Assembly (NCBI GenBank): GCA_013397115.1
Contig: VWZW01004078.1
Location: 186,001 to 250,000 of the forward strand
Reading direction: 5' to 3'
From: Edolisoma coerulescens
Lineage: Eukaryota; Chordata; Aves; Passeriformes; Campephagidae
Length of the DNA stretch: 64,000 bases
The notes under the pieces were generated by a model. It did not search any database, was not told where the DNA came from, and was given only the letters and a program-made list of their open reading frames with translations. The translations under genes were made by a program, and so were the position numbers. Below, piece by piece: positions 11,973 to 24,079 of this stretch (position 1 is the first letter of the stretch; each line of letters starts with the position of its first letter).

Positions 11973-14900
11973 TAATTTCTAGAGCAACAGAACCAAATGA
12001 GTGTAATTTCCATGATCATTGAAAAAATTAATAAAGCTATGGGTTAATTAATAGAAAAGCAAGGAGAAAATGAAAAGTAGGGGCCGTAGTAAGAAAAGGA
12101 AAAAATATATAACAGAATGACACATAGTAAATACAACTTGTGATACAGAACACACATTTAAAGGACTCTGAATTTTACATCCTATGAATAACCAGTCAAG
12201 GAATTTGTAGTGCGTGCCCAAATATAAGATCTTTACCTTTAGAATGACAAGGAAATATATTAGTAAAATAAAATTGTACAGTATCTTAAAATTCAGAGAT
12301 CAAAATCAGTAAAATATTATACCTTGGTGAATAAAAAAATCTTAAGATCTCTTCACACAAGCAAATCACAATGTGTTGAATAATTGATGTGTGAAAGAAT
12401 ACCTTTATTTAACACTAAAATCCATTTTTTTTCCATTTCTTCTGAAATATTTTCCTTACCATGTAGGACTGCATATAAGTTCGTGAATATTTATAAAACA
12501 TAGGATATTATAAGAACATATATACTCAATCTGGAAATTGCTCTTATTTTTGTTTGTGTCTGGTATGAAGAGGAGTCCAATGTCAGCACTTAACAATCAC
12601 GTTGATTACTTTCGCGGGAAGTGCTGTGAGATTTTTAGTGACTATGGCTGATTAGAGCCTGAAATGACAGATCATGAAAAGAGCAGAGTCTTTAAATTAG
12701 GCAGTTAGCATTTTGAGTCAGGGGAAAAAAAGATGGAGAAAAACATGCACATATTTTATTGAATCTAACTTAGCTCAGCTATGAAGTGAATGAGAAGAAT
12801 CTGCTGTATTATTCCAGTGCCTTTTCCTACAACATGCAGTAAGCTATTTTTTCACATACATTGCCATATATTGTCTTTTAAAACTAACAAAAGATGAATT
12901 TTTATATCACATTTTATGATTTGCTTGTTGTGCTCAGATATTGCAGGGGAAAAAAATGGACACCAATTTCATACAACAAATGTGGTTTAGTTTTTTTAAT
13001 GCCATTACTTTGTGGGTAAGTATGCGTACCACATATGTATAGTCAACACTGAATAACATACTACACCAAAAGCTGTACTTAAGATTAAAAGAACAGGAAA
13101 CAAGCAAGGGAGGTGTAATTTTGTCCAAATACAACATTGATATCTGGTTAACTCCCCCATATCTTTCTCTGTATACGTTTTATTCCTAGGAAGGATTACT
13201 AAATACTTTTGAGTAGTGAGTGCACACTATAAATTGTATTGTTGGCCAGGAATCCAGCCTGCACTGTTTCTTTGATCTCGGTTCTCAATATAACCACTTG
13301 TAAAGCAACCACTAGGAATATTTAGAAAGTATTTAAAATGAGAAAAAAAATATTTTTGAGATTTTCTGTCAAAATACTTTTTTAAAAACAAACAAATAAA
13401 CAAAACTAACTCCCCCAAAACAGCAAAAGGTTTGAAAACAGGTGCTTCTTAGAGAAGTTGTTGTAAAGATTTGCCTAAAAAAGTCTCAGAATGGGTAAAT
13501 AGGAAAACTGAGATCAATCTTGGGGAAAAAAACAAAAACAAACCCTTTCTTTTAATCATTTTGGTGTTGAGGCACTGCATCTACTTGATGTGGCTCTGCT
13601 GCCACTGCCACGCTGACTGTCTCTGTCCTAAGGCTGTGTAATATTTTGATGGTTACATTGACAAGGGAATGCAGTTAACAAGGTGTGCTCAGACTGTGCC
13701 TACCACTCAAGCTGGAATGAATGTTATAAACATTACCATCCAGAAAAATCAAGAGAGTGAGCATCTAAAAAAAATACAGTTCTTGACACAATACTTCTCT
13801 TTTGGAAAGGTACTTGACTGACACCTTGGAAGAAGTACCACACAGTAAAATATGCTTCAAACATACCATTTTTCCTGCTGCTTCATATTGTCTGCTTGGT
13901 AATCCAGGCCTTAGTGTGTTGGCTATGTCAATACTTGCCTGATACGGTGTTTACTTGTATTGTATGTCCAGGTTTCCTTTTGGAGCTCCATTTTTATAGC
14001 CAAACAACATAATAGTACTTTGAACTCACCCACCATTCTCAGAATTACCTGAGAGAATAACCTATGATCTCTTCGTACTATGAATGCTAAGACAATTTTT
14101 TTCTATGGAACCTAAACTGACCTTAATCTATTTTAATCTGCAGCAGTATCCCTTGTGGTTTACTGCCCATCAATTGTAGGACTACCTTTCATAACAAATC
14201 TAACAATTTTTCTAAAAGAAGTTCAATTTCTCTCATTACAGAATTCCATTGTTTGGAGCCTGATAAAGAAGCATCCTGGTGGGAAAGAGATATTCAACAA
14301 ATGTCAGAGAGTTTTGTCCATCGTGCATGTTTGAATCTTGTAATTAAAGGAAAATCATATGGCAACTAGAATGTTCTTTTCTTTTTAAGCTAAAACATTT
14401 GTTCTCCTATATGACTTATGGCTAACATGCTGGTAATGGATCTGAGGATGAAATAGTCATTTACATGTACACTAGCAATACTTAGACTTTTATAGCAAAA
14501 TATGCGACAGGTGCAAGATACATATCTGGCATAAGAAAGGCTTGCCATCTGTTGGTATAGATTTTGGAATACACTGCTATTTTCACAATGTGATTTAAGA
14601 GAAAGATACGAAAGAGGAATACTTTTATTAGCTCCAATAGGATTTTTACAATTTTATTTTTTTCCTTTCGAATTTATCATCAATAACCATTTTACTTCTT
14701 GTATAAATACAGCATGTATTTTACATCTACAGTGATTTTACCTGAAATACTCAATAAGTCTTACAAAACTTGTTGATCTAGAGGCAGAAAATGGAAATAA
14801 TCTCTTATGATATATTATTACTTCTTAAGACTCCAAAACAAACTAACCTGAGAAACAATAATCCATCAAGAAATATTTATGTAGCAAAAATCCTGTGACC

Positions 14901-15689
14901 TTAGTTCCATGTTGACTCTTTTAGCTTTGACTGTTGAAAATGTTGAGAGAAATGGCTTCTGTGAGATCAGTGGAGTGACTGTTGGCTACTCAGGATAAGA
15001 ATAGTAAACATTCAGAAGGATTAGGAACAACAAACAAAAAATTCTGTCATCTTTAACATAATCAGCTTTTGCTAAATATTCATTGCATGTTCAGAGCACA
15101 TGGACCAGAATGGGAAGCTCTCTTGTGGGAAACATCAATGCACAACAGCCCTTAATTTACCTACTAGACCTACCTCTTACTATCCCAGGGTCTGGTTGGA
15201 GAAGAGAGGCCTGGAGATTTGCTAAGTGTATGCCATCATTCCCTCATCTGTCTGCGTATCTTCTTAGAGGAAGAAAGGTGTTAGCTTAGGTTATCAACCT
15301 TTTTAAGATGCAGCCCTTCTGTCTGTCTTGCTTTCTGGAGGTTTTTTTCTTTTAACTTTGTATAAATTGCTTGAATGATCAGTAAGACAGAACACCTGCA
15401 ACCAAGAAGTGTATTTTTGACAAATTCAGGATACCATCATGAGAAACATCAACACTGCCTCTGTAAAATGAAATGGAATGAGTTTTCAAGTGGATTGATG
15501 ATTGAAGATAGGTAACTTTATTAATTTTCAGCACTCCTGGATATTTTTCCCATCTGTCGACATTCTCTCGGATCCTTCTGAGCAGTTTGCTGAATAACAG
15601 TTCTAGCAACCTCCTCAACAGCTACATTACATATGGCTCCAAACATTTTTCAGTTTCAATGATATAATTGTGGAAGACTCACGTGGCTG
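11973..15689. other. AT-rich DNA, no gene recognised
   Basis: No gene, RNA gene or mobile element was recognised. Open frames are all short and in AT-rich composition. A patch near 13575-13640 is more GC-rich than its surroundings but has no identifiable content. Confidence 0.5.
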
Positions 15690-16135
15690 GAGGTCTACCA
15701 TGGATAGACACAGGGAGTTTTAGGAAAGACAGGACAGGAAGGCAAGGAGGGAGAGTCATCCAAAATGTGAGACTGTAGCAAAAATGGGTGGAGCTCTTCT
15801 TAGGGATGGGTGATAAACTAGCTGTGTTGAAATTAGTGTCAGTTGGGATCAGTGAGCAGACCAAAGTGGAAAATATTATGGTGGATGTCTGCTACAGACG
15901 ACCTGATGAGGAAGTAGATGAGGCCTTTTGCAGAGAGTTGGAATAAATCCCACATTCACAGTATTGGTTCTAATGGGGGACTTTATGGCAGTATCTGCTG
16001 GATGGATGGCGCAGCAGGGCACAAGTAACCCACGAAGTTTCTGTAGCACTTCACCACAGCTTCCCAAAAGAGGTGATTGAGGACCAATGTGTACAAGTGC
16101 TCTGCCAGACTGATAAACAAAGAAGCACTGGTCAG
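15690..16135 (+). mobile_element. CR1 LINE fragment, endonuclease region of ORF2
   Basis: The stretch resembles the part of CR1 ORF2 that encodes the apurinic endonuclease-like domain: TGTCTGCTACAGACGACC, GATGAGGAAGTAGATGAGG and TCTAATGGGGGACTTTATG occur in the expected order, followed by ATCTGCTGGATGG. The bases for a tyrosine-rich segment then an MGDF-like segment are recognisable, but the frame is broken and the protein cannot be made. The fragment lacks the rest of ORF2 and the 3' end, so it is an internal remnant and not a typical 5'-truncated insertion. Confidence 0.65.
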
Positions 16136-16353
16136 AGATCTGTATGTCAGGTCCACAATTCAGATATCCATTTAATAATTTTTTAATTAAAAAATGCAAC
16201 TTAGAGCTGTAATACAGAAATTAATCTGCTAGAAAATAAAGAGTTGAATATTTTAATAGTGTGAACACTATAAATTTAGAAGAATGTTTTGTGATTTTAG
16301 ATATCAGTTATATATATTTCCTAAAAATAAATTTCTTAAAAAATTTAGTGGAT

Positions 16354-16627
16354 GAGGTTAGAAAGCACTTCGGAATCTACTGAGTTTAGCTCCCATGTTC
16401 AAATGGGTTGCTAAAGGATGTGTCCAGTCAGACAAGGCTGGAGCTTCCACAACCACCCTGGGCAATCTGCTCCAGTGTTTGTCTACTGCTCAGGTTAAAA
16501 AGATGTTTCTTTTGTTTAAATGGAATTTCATAGTTTTCAGTTGGTAGTCATTGCCTCTTGTCCTGTCACTGGACATCACTGGATACCTCAGAAGAATTTG
16601 TCTCCATCTTTATTTACCCTCGTCCCC
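16354..16627 (-). mobile_element. CR1 LINE 3' part, antisense
   Basis: On the plus strand GATGAGGTTAGAAAGCAC begins the complement of a CR1 3' end. It continues through GATGTGTCCAGTCAG, CCACAACCACCCTGGGCA, TCATTGCCTCTTGTCCTG and TCACTGGACATCACTGG. It ends where a 20-nt palindrome joins it to a second CR1 of opposite orientation at 16640. Confidence 0.8.
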
Positions 16628-16641
16628 TCAGGTGAGGGGAC
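16622..16641. repeat. Perfect 20-nt palindrome at a CR1-CR1 junction
   Basis: Arms GTCCCCTCA and TGAGGGGAC flank a central GG. The site lies at the boundary where the antisense CR1 ends and the sense CR1 begins, which suggests an inversion or hairpin-mediated join at this point. Confidence 0.75.
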
Positions 16642-16833
16642 ACTGGAAATGAGACACTGGAACAGGGTGCCCAGGGAAGGTGGGGATGGCCCATCATGGG
16701 AAGTTTTCAAGGTCAGGTTGGACAGGGCTTTAAGCAGCTTGGTCTATTGAAAGATGTCCCTGATGTTGGCAAAGGATTTAGACGAGATGATCTTTAAGTT
16801 CTTTTGCAACCCAAACAGTTCAATGATTCTGTG
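16640..16833 (+). mobile_element. CR1 LINE 3' end, sense
   Basis: GAGACACTGGAACAGGGTG, CCCAGGGAAGGTGG, TTTTCAAGGTCAGGTTGGAC, AGATGATCTTTAAG and TTCAATGATTCTGTGA follow the order of the CR1 3' untranslated region and its octamer-like 3' terminus. It is head to head with the CR1 at 16354-16627. The two overlap in family coordinates, because both contain the CACTGGA...GCCCAGGG segment, so they are two insertions or an inverted duplication rather than one element with an inverted 5' part. Confidence 0.85.
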
Positions 16834-16897
16834 ACAGGTGTTGGATTAGATGATCTTTAGAGGTCCCTTCCAACTCAAGCCATTCAGTGATTCTATT
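16834..16897 (+). mobile_element. Second CR1 3' tip, sense
   Basis: TTGGATTAGATGATC, TTTAGAGGTCCCTTCCAAC and CATTCAGTGATTCTATT repeat the CR1 3' terminus a second time, immediately after the first at 16833. Only the last 60 or so bases of the element are present. It may be an extremely 5'-truncated insertion next to the earlier tail. Confidence 0.8.
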
Positions 16898-19800
16898 ATT
16901 TATAAACAGGCATTTGATTCTTTGGGTTTTAATTACAGTAACCAGATAAGATCTGTTATAAATGGAGCATCTAAGCTTACAATATTCTTTGGTAAAAGGA
17001 AAGAAAGTAGGAGAAAATGTTGACGTTTGTCTGTAGGCCTGAATTGACAGCAAGGTGGCGAAAGACAGACAACCATTGCAAGAGAAGAATCTAACACTGA
17101 TCAATATCACCAGTTAGTCTTGTTCAGCTTCAAAAAAGTGAAAATATGAATAACAAATGATCCTGATGAACATGTAGTAGAGCTGTATTTTACAAAACCA
17201 TTTCTTAGAGAAAATATTTTTCCCAGTTAAATATTTACTGACACTATCTGATATTTAAAATTAATTTGGCAAATAAAATTAGGAAAAAAATATTTTAACA
17301 TTAACTGTAGAAATCTTGAAACAGCATATAGTCCGGCCCACTGTGGAATAATGATTCAATTAGTATGAAGACCACTCTTTAAGCAGACTTTTAGAATATC
17401 TTCCTCTTCCTCAACTATCAGTGTCATCACAGATACCAAATATTTATTATACACATATGATCTATAAAAATATGTCTGACAGCCCTTCCAATTAATATGC
17501 TTAGAAAAGCAAGCTATGGTTAACTATAATTTAAAAAATGACCATAGATACAAAATATGTCTTTAGGAGATATATATACTAGAAGGAATTTTCTATCATT
17601 CTGCTGTAGTAATATAATGTTAACTTTCAATTATTTCATTGCCACATGGTGTGTGATAAGGAAATTCCAAGGAGGGTCAAATGTAAGAAAGTGAGCTTTC
17701 CAAAGGATCATACAAAATTATGGTATAAAGTAGACTAAAACAAATAAGGGTTCTATAAAGAATCTTTAGAACTAAGCACCCTATTGAAAATATGAAATAA
17801 TCTCTAAAATTTTTTTTTTATATGAAGTTATAAGTTCTAAAATAGAATTATTTTTAAAAAGCAAGAGATTTATCCTGCTGAATCTATGTTGTCTCCTGAA
17901 CACCTCTGTAACCTAAACTTTTTAAAGTTTTCTGCCAGTGAATTCAAGGAGAATGGATGTTTCAAATAAAATCAAAGAGCAGTTGCTATCAAAGTAACTG
18001 AGGTCCCATGGGCACTGCTGAGCCAGGCCCACATGAAGGTCCATGCTATAGCTTGGTCACTACCTGCCCCTGTCCCCAGAGAGGTGCCCCATGTCCTGGG
18101 CTGGGGCTGCTCCTGTGCCCCCTGGCTGCCCAGCTCCTGAGGAGGGTGGTTGGGTGGTCCCTGTCTGCCAGGCTCTGCCACGATGGACCCCATGGAGAAC
18201 CCCCTTATTCTCCCAGTGTACCAGCTCACAAGGAACCTTCAACCTTTGAAGTGTCCTCACACTTCTGTGAAATTCTTCAGAGAAAACCCAACTCCAATCT
18301 AGGGTCTCAGATAGTCTTTAGTTTCACTTCACTGCCTCCCACAGACTGTTTTATGGGGAAGGTCACTGGTTTCGGAGTAGGCCTGACAATTTACCTCCTT
18401 TGTTTGAAGATTCTCAGTTCGGCAGGCTCTGTTGTCTTCAAGTCTTTCCAACCCCAGGTATGACCAAGACAGATCTTCTGCTATGTGTAGCAAATTGATA
18501 CCAAACTGAAGGCTGAGTAAAATTGTGTGCTACTTTGATTAAAACTTGAGTAGAAAAAAAAAAAAAGCCTTTTGTAGTTAAATCTCATAAGAAGCAATTC
18601 TAAGGAACGAAAAAGTTCAAACACAGTTTTGAAGAGCCTGAGGAAAAACTACAGATGTTTTAAAATCCTTTGTTCCTTGATGAGATGAACAAAGAAACAC
18701 CAGGAATTAATAATAGAACAGAAAAAGAAATTTTTCTCATGTCCTAAAAAATATTTCTAGGATTCCTGATTTCCCATTGCACAATGAAATTAAGTACCAA
18801 TGTCTGAATTATATTTTGTGAGCATTTGTGAAAATAAAATGAGGAAGAGCCCTGGAAATTTGGATGATCTTCTGATGCATGTGATCTAAATTTTTTTTCT
18901 CTCATGGAACCAGGTATAGCTTATTCTTTTTATCAAGTGATGATAATATCCACCTTTTATGTGACAGTTAATTGGTCAGAATACTCACTTGAATGAGAGA
19001 AACACAAATCTCATAAAAATGATAGTTACTTCTCCTTCCTTCCACCTCTTAGTCTCTTTCACATGCATTCTTCTTGTTGCAATTGAGATGTATATAGTCT
19101 ATGGAATGTAGCATAAAGTACTGCTTGGTTTTTTCATCAGTGATCTTGGGTTCTTTGCTTTTTTAATACCAAGCACTTGTAAGCTTGTGTACCACGGTAA
19201 GTAGGAGTCAGCTTTGGATGTGTGTAACAGTGCAGCATCTGAGGAATAGTCTGTTTGCCTTGATTCAGAGCTGGGGGTTTTTTTTGGTTGTTTTTTTGTC
19301 TGAGGCTGTACAGTGAGGCTGGAAGCAGAGCGAGTATCTATTGTGCTACCTGAAAACTTCAGCGGACTACCAGTAGGAAAGAAGCAGAATGTTGTAAGAG
19401 AACGCATTCAAACAAACCTCGACAAGCCCAAGACTGATGGGAAGAAGGAAGATTCCCTTAACTGTAAACATCATACTCTTGACAAATGTGCTGATGACTT
19501 GCTCTGACCGTGATTCTCAAGGAAAGCTGCTGGCTCCTGACAACAGAAGAACATCAAAAGGTGAACTTAATACTAGAGAAAAATGTATAGATATCAGAAA
19601 GTCCTCCTGTGTAACAATTTCTAAAGTATTATGCATGAGCCATTTCTGTTCGAATTTGGACAAGGAGTAAGAACTTTTAGTGCAAATGGTCTGCTAATAG
19701 GAGCTGAATGTTCTGTTACAAATTAATTTTTAAAACTCTGACTAGACTAATAATAAATTTTTGTCTTCATAAATACAGGATGTCCCTTTTTACCATAGCA

Positions 19801-20379
19801 AGGTTTTGACTATGACACTGAATGGGTGTGAAGAGTGGATGTTAATCCTTAATCATAAACTCAGAAATTTTGTCATATTTATATGACAAGGAATCACAAG
19901 GTCCATGGTCACGCTGGAATCTGATAGTGTTGGGCCATGTGGCAACATATTAAAATGGTAGTCTTAAGAAACAGAACCATTTTCTTTCTTCAAAATATTT
20001 CTACTCTTTCTGCAACATTACATCAAAAGATAATAACAATTGCGCTTTCCCCTCTTAATACTTCTTGCTTAATTAATGTATTTTCATGGCAGACAGTGTG
20101 TCTACCAGTTATACTGGTATTTCTTGTTGTGTGGCTTGATAGCAGTGCCAAAGAAACTTCACAAGATTTTTCCTGTGGGATTAATATTTTTTTAGGTTGG
20201 TTGGAGTACAGTGTAGGAGGAAGATTATGTGCTCCAGATCTGATGCTCATAATCTGAGTCACCTATGGTCAGGCACCAAAGGCAACTTAAGAATTTGACT
20301 GCTGAACACAAAATCTCATGCGGACATGGAGCAGCTCATGTCAAGCTTCTACTTTCTGATTGTTTGAGGAATACAATAC
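16898..20379. other. Unclassified DNA with a GC-rich patch at 18000-18260
   Basis: Mostly AT-rich with no recognised gene. From 18001 to about 18260 the composition becomes clearly GC-rich and allows a 151-codon open frame at 18008-18463, but that frame has no recognisable domain and biased composition is enough to explain it. No CR1 or LTR landmark was found in the patch. The 64- and 102-codon frames around 19099-19507 overlap on opposite strands and also look random. Confidence 0.45.
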
Positions 20380-21220
20380 AGAAAGGTGCAAGAAATGCAG
20401 ATTTTTTGAATGTTCTGGAGACAGTACTTTGTTGGTGCTGGAGAGGCTAAGGGAGGCACTCTGATGCACCTGCTGCTGACAAATAACAAAAAGTGGTGGT
20501 GGATAGAAAGGCTGATAGAAGCTTTGCTATAACTGATATAACAGAATTTAGTGAGGGAAATGAGAAAAGCAAACAGAGGCACAAAAAATTGGTTCTAGTA
20601 AATGCAGGCTTTGGCTTGCTCAGCAAACTGCTAGGCTGGACCTTGTGGCATCTTGCCCTGCAAGGGCCCAAAAGACTTGGATGATCTTTCAGGACAACCT
20701 CATTAAAGCACTAGAGCACTCTGTCCAATATGCATAAAATTAAGTAGGCATAACAGGAAGCCACCCTGACTGAATTAAATGTCAAAAGAAAGCATATGGA
20801 AGATAAAAGTGGGGAAAAGATACCCAAGAGGAATATATAGAAAATGCCATGTAATGCAGGGATGGAATTCAGAGTGACAAAGCTCCGCTGAATTTCCAAG
20901 TAGTAAGTGATGTGAAAGGTAACAAGAAACACTTCTATAAATATATAGCAGCAAAAAAGAAGATCAGGGAATTGTCAGGCAACCAGCTGATAAAGAACAT
21001 GGAGAAAGTCATTGAGGTAATCAATGTCTTCTTTAACTAAGTATTTACTGGAAAAGTCTGCCAACAGGTCTCTTAGACTTCTATGCTTAATGAGAAAATT
21101 CAGACAGAAATCCTACTAACTACCAAACGGTTCAAGATAGGGACCATTTTGACAAACAGGATATACACAGCTCAATGGTATCAGGTGGGATACATCTGAG
21201 GGTGTTACTGCATCCAAATT
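20380..21220 (+). mobile_element. CR1 LINE ORF2 fragment, sense (left half)
   Basis: Recognisable CR1 ORF2 landmarks are TGCTGGAGAGGCTAAGGG, CTTTCAGGACAACCTCATTA, GGTAACAAGAAACACTTC, AGCAGCAAAAAAGAAGATC and, near the right edge, CAGGTGGGATACATCTGAGG. They correspond to the region between the endonuclease and the reverse-transcriptase core. Several frames are needed to follow it, so it is non-functional. The same element appears to resume at 22445. The DNA between (an antisense LTR plus unknown sequence) is therefore probably inserted. Confidence 0.7.
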
Positions 21221-21252
21221 TAACAGCCAGTGTAAAGCCAACTCTGCTTCTG

Positions 21253-21855
21253 GTATACCATCATTCAGCCCCAGCCATCAACTAAGACCCACACAGCTGC
21301 TCACTCAATCCCACCTGGTGGGATGCGGGAGAGAATTGGGAGAGCAAAAAAATGAGAAAATTTGTGCGCTGAGATAAAGACACTTTAATAAGTAAAGCAA
21401 AAGCCACATGCACAAGCAAAGCAAAGCAAAACAATGAATTCATTCACTGTTTCCCATGGGTGGGCAGGCATTCATCAATCCCCAGGAAAGCAGGACCCCA
21501 TCATCTGTAATGGTGACATGGGAAGACAAAATACTATCATTCCAAGTGTGTCCCCCCACACACTTTTTCCTCCTTCTCCCAGCTGTATATGCTGAATATG
21601 ATGCCATGTGGTATGAAATTTTGCCTGTTGGGGTCATCTGTCCTGGCTATCTGCTTCCCAAATTCTTATGCACACTCAGTGTCCTCACTGGAGGAGTGGT
21701 ATAAGAAGCAGAAAAGCCTTGTAACTGTATAAGCACTGCTTAGCAATAGCTAAAACATCCCTTTATTATCAACACTTTTCAGCACAAAATCAAAGCATAG
21801 CCCTATAATAGCTACTATTGAAAAAAGTTAACTCTGTCCTTGTTAAAACTAGCAC
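21253..21855 (-). mobile_element. Solo LTR, ERVL-like, antisense
   Basis: Reverse-complemented, this copy starts TGTGCTAGTTTTAAC and contains the same ordered blocks as the LTR at 5130: the ATGCCATGTGGTATGAAAT region, TTCCCATGGGTGGGCAGG, a GAGATAAAGACACTTTAAT block and CCCCAGCCATCAAC near its 3' end. It has the longer U3 type, with blocks TATCAACACTTTTCAGCAC and CATAGCCCTATAATAGCTAC. The left boundary is fuzzy by about ten bases. ACCAT occurs at both edges (21257 and 21856), but the left one falls inside the aligned LTR, so it is not a secure target duplication. Confidence 0.8.
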
Positions 21856-22444
21856 ACCATATTAGTATACAATTATATGCACAATCTTTGCAAAGGATTT
21901 AAGAGGGTACTGTTTTTTCCTACCTTACTTCAAGAAACTTGAGCAGGGGATTCCTGCTATACCTTTCTGGCACCATAACTTCACCTTTCTGGCTAACTCA
22001 TACACATTGCTTTTGTTGTGCTCTAAAACTGGTTTCTCTCCAGGTTGAATTCAAGCTCATCAGCAAATGGCCATCACTTTTTATAGCTCAAGGGTCTCTG
22101 TCTTTTGCCTATGTACTTATTTTCAGCCTCAGCTGTCATACTGTGTGCATTTTACATCCTTAGAGGAGATAACCTCTCACTGAGGTTTTCAGGGATGTGG
22201 TTTTCTGACAACTTCAGGACATTTTAATTGAATATGGCACACACTCTTTCTATGGCATTTTCAGGTTTATCAGGATTAATGACAAATCATGTTATGCATG
22301 CACTGTAATACATACCATGGCAGTGGTAAAAGAACTTATGTAAAGTATCTTTCTATCTGCTTATTGTTAACAACTATTTAATTACTGGTGTACATTTGAA
22401 TTTGATTCTTCTCATGTCTAACACTTCTGACAAAGCTGTTTGAT
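21856..22444. other. Unclassified insert inside a CR1
   Basis: About 590 bases separate the LTR at 21253-21855 from the point where CR1 resumes. The sequence is pyrimidine-rich in its first part and AT-rich later. It could be leftover retroviral internal DNA belonging to the LTR, or another unrecognised repeat. No coding frame was recognised. Confidence 0.4.
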
Positions 22445-22800
22445 GTTATTGCAAGCCGCTCTCATAATTTTGAAGGTGATGACAACCGGGACAACCTCTA
22501 ATTTCTGCAAAAAGGCATAAGTCATGCTAAGCATCAAAAAAGGAGAAGGAAATTCCCAGGAACTGCAGAACTGGAAGCGATGTTCAGGTTTAAAGTGATT
22601 GGAAACAACAGGCATGGATTTACCATGGCTAAACTGTGCTTGACCAGCCTGATTTCCTTCTGTGATGAAACTTCTGGCTCCGTGGAGGAGTTGAGAGGAT
22701 GGCATATAATTTTCTTTAACTTTAGCAAGGTCCTACATGGTATCTTTATAGCCAAATTTATGAGAGATGGTTTGGATAGTCTGTAGGTAAGAATGAACAA
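22445..22800 (+). mobile_element. CR1 LINE ORF2 fragment, sense (right half)
   Basis: TTGCAAGCCGCTCTCATAAT, CATCAAAAAAGGAGAAGG, GGCATGGATTTACCATGGC, GCTTGACCAGCCTGATTTC and TTTAGCAAGGTCCTACATGG follow the CR1 reverse-transcriptase region in order and continue where 20380-21220 left off. The 3' third of the element is absent: it stops inside the reverse-transcriptase domain at about 22800. Confidence 0.75.
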
Positions 22801-22971
22801 AATTGGTGAGGCCACCAGATTTTAAGTGTTAGCATTTCAAAATCTGTCACTGCATTGTATTCTTCATGAATCAGTCCTATATTTACAATCTGGGTGATGT
22901 GAAAGAACTGAGTGGTACCGTGTATTGGGTCTGATTGATATACAAGTTCATTTTTCCTCAGCAGCCCTCAC

Positions 22972-23520
22972 AGTGCTGTGTTTTGCATTGGTAGCTGGAA
23001 GGGTGTTGATACCACACCAGTGTTTTGGCTACTTCTGAGCAGCACTGTCCCCCTAACATTCCCCCCACCACCATCAAAGGGCTGAGAGTGGGCAAGATCC
23101 TGGAGGGAAAATAACCAGGCCTGCTGACCCAAATTAACTAGAGGGGTATTCCATACCATGTGATGTAAGTTCAGATGTAAAAGCAAAGGGAAAGAGAAGG
23201 AATGGGGGGAGGGGTGTTTGTGTTTGTGTTCATGTTCATTAACTTATAGTGTTTGCCTTCTAGAGCAGCAGCCATGCATGCAGAAGCCCTGCTTCCAGGG
23301 AAGTGTCTGAACATTGCTCACTGATGGGAAGTAGAGATTAACTTTTCACTTTGCTTATGCATGTGCAAACTTCTGCTTGTCTTTTTTTTACTTCAGTAAA
23401 CTGCCTTATCTTAACCTACTCGTTGTTTTCCATCTTACTCTCTCCCCCTATCCCACAGGGAAGGGGAGTGATAGAGTGGCTTGGTGGGCACCTGGTGCCC
23501 AGCCAAGGTCAACCCACTCC
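22972..23520 (+). mobile_element. Solo LTR, ERVL-like, sense
   Basis: The opening GTGCTGTGTTTTGCATTGG followed by AGCTGGAAGGGTGTTGATAC, then TTTTGGCTACTTCTGAGCAG, CTGACCCAAATTAACTAGAG, GGTATTCCATACCATGTGATG and a CTTTTGCTT-like to CTGCCTTATC block match the layout of the 5130-5710 LTR and of bird ERVL LTRs as I know them. The first base pair of the element appears mutated. No clear target duplication was found, so the right edge is approximate. A GTGTTT-rich low-complexity insert lies at about 23213-23240. Confidence 0.8.
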
Positions 23521-24079
23521 GTACCAATTTATGCATAAAAAGCCCCTTTTATCCTCCTCTCAATTCTCCTCTTTTTTTTAACTCCTTATTCTTGTTTTTC
23601 CCCACCTCAATCCTTCACCTACACTCCTTAATAAGATTTGCATAGTCTTACAGTCCCCTCTCAAAATCCTTACTATTCATGGTCCTATAATATCCCCCCT
23701 ATCTGTTGCACATCTCAGATTGGCTCTCCTTAAAGCTGTGTCTTTTTTTTTTTTTTAACAGTCCATTAATTAGCAGCTGTAGTGTTTCAGTCTTCATTAT
23801 TTTCTTATCACTTACATATCAGATTTGTGTGTCTGAGTGTTTTATCTCTTTCCCTGTTACTTTACCTTATAAAAGGTCCTTGACAGAATGAGTTTAATGA
23901 ACCAAATGCTCGCCAGTCCCACACACGAGCCACTACCCACTGGGGAAAAATATCTTAGAAAAGGTCTTGTGTATGGTAGTGAACAAGCATTTGAGTATGA
24001 ATCAGCAGTACAACTTCGTGACATATTAGCCAACTAAATACTGGGTTATGTAAGTAAGAGTGTAGCCTGCAGGTTGAAA
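23521..24079. other. Unclassified pyrimidine-rich to AT-rich DNA
   Basis: Plus-strand pyrimidines dominate at 23540-23700, and a run of about 15 T starts near 23743. No gene or element was recognised. The 92-codon minus-strand frame at 23955-24233 is not convincing because its left part overlaps the CR1 at 24080. Confidence 0.4.

Noticed and set aside
18008..18463. 151-codon open frame in a GC-rich patch
   Set aside because: No domain is recognisable, an opposite-strand frame overlaps it, and its second half lies in ordinary AT-rich DNA. A donor-like CAGGTATGA near 18456 is not enough to call an exon.
21257..21860. ACCAT at both edges of the antisense LTR as a target duplication
   Set aside because: The left ACCAT falls inside the aligned LTR sequence, so it is more likely a coincidence.
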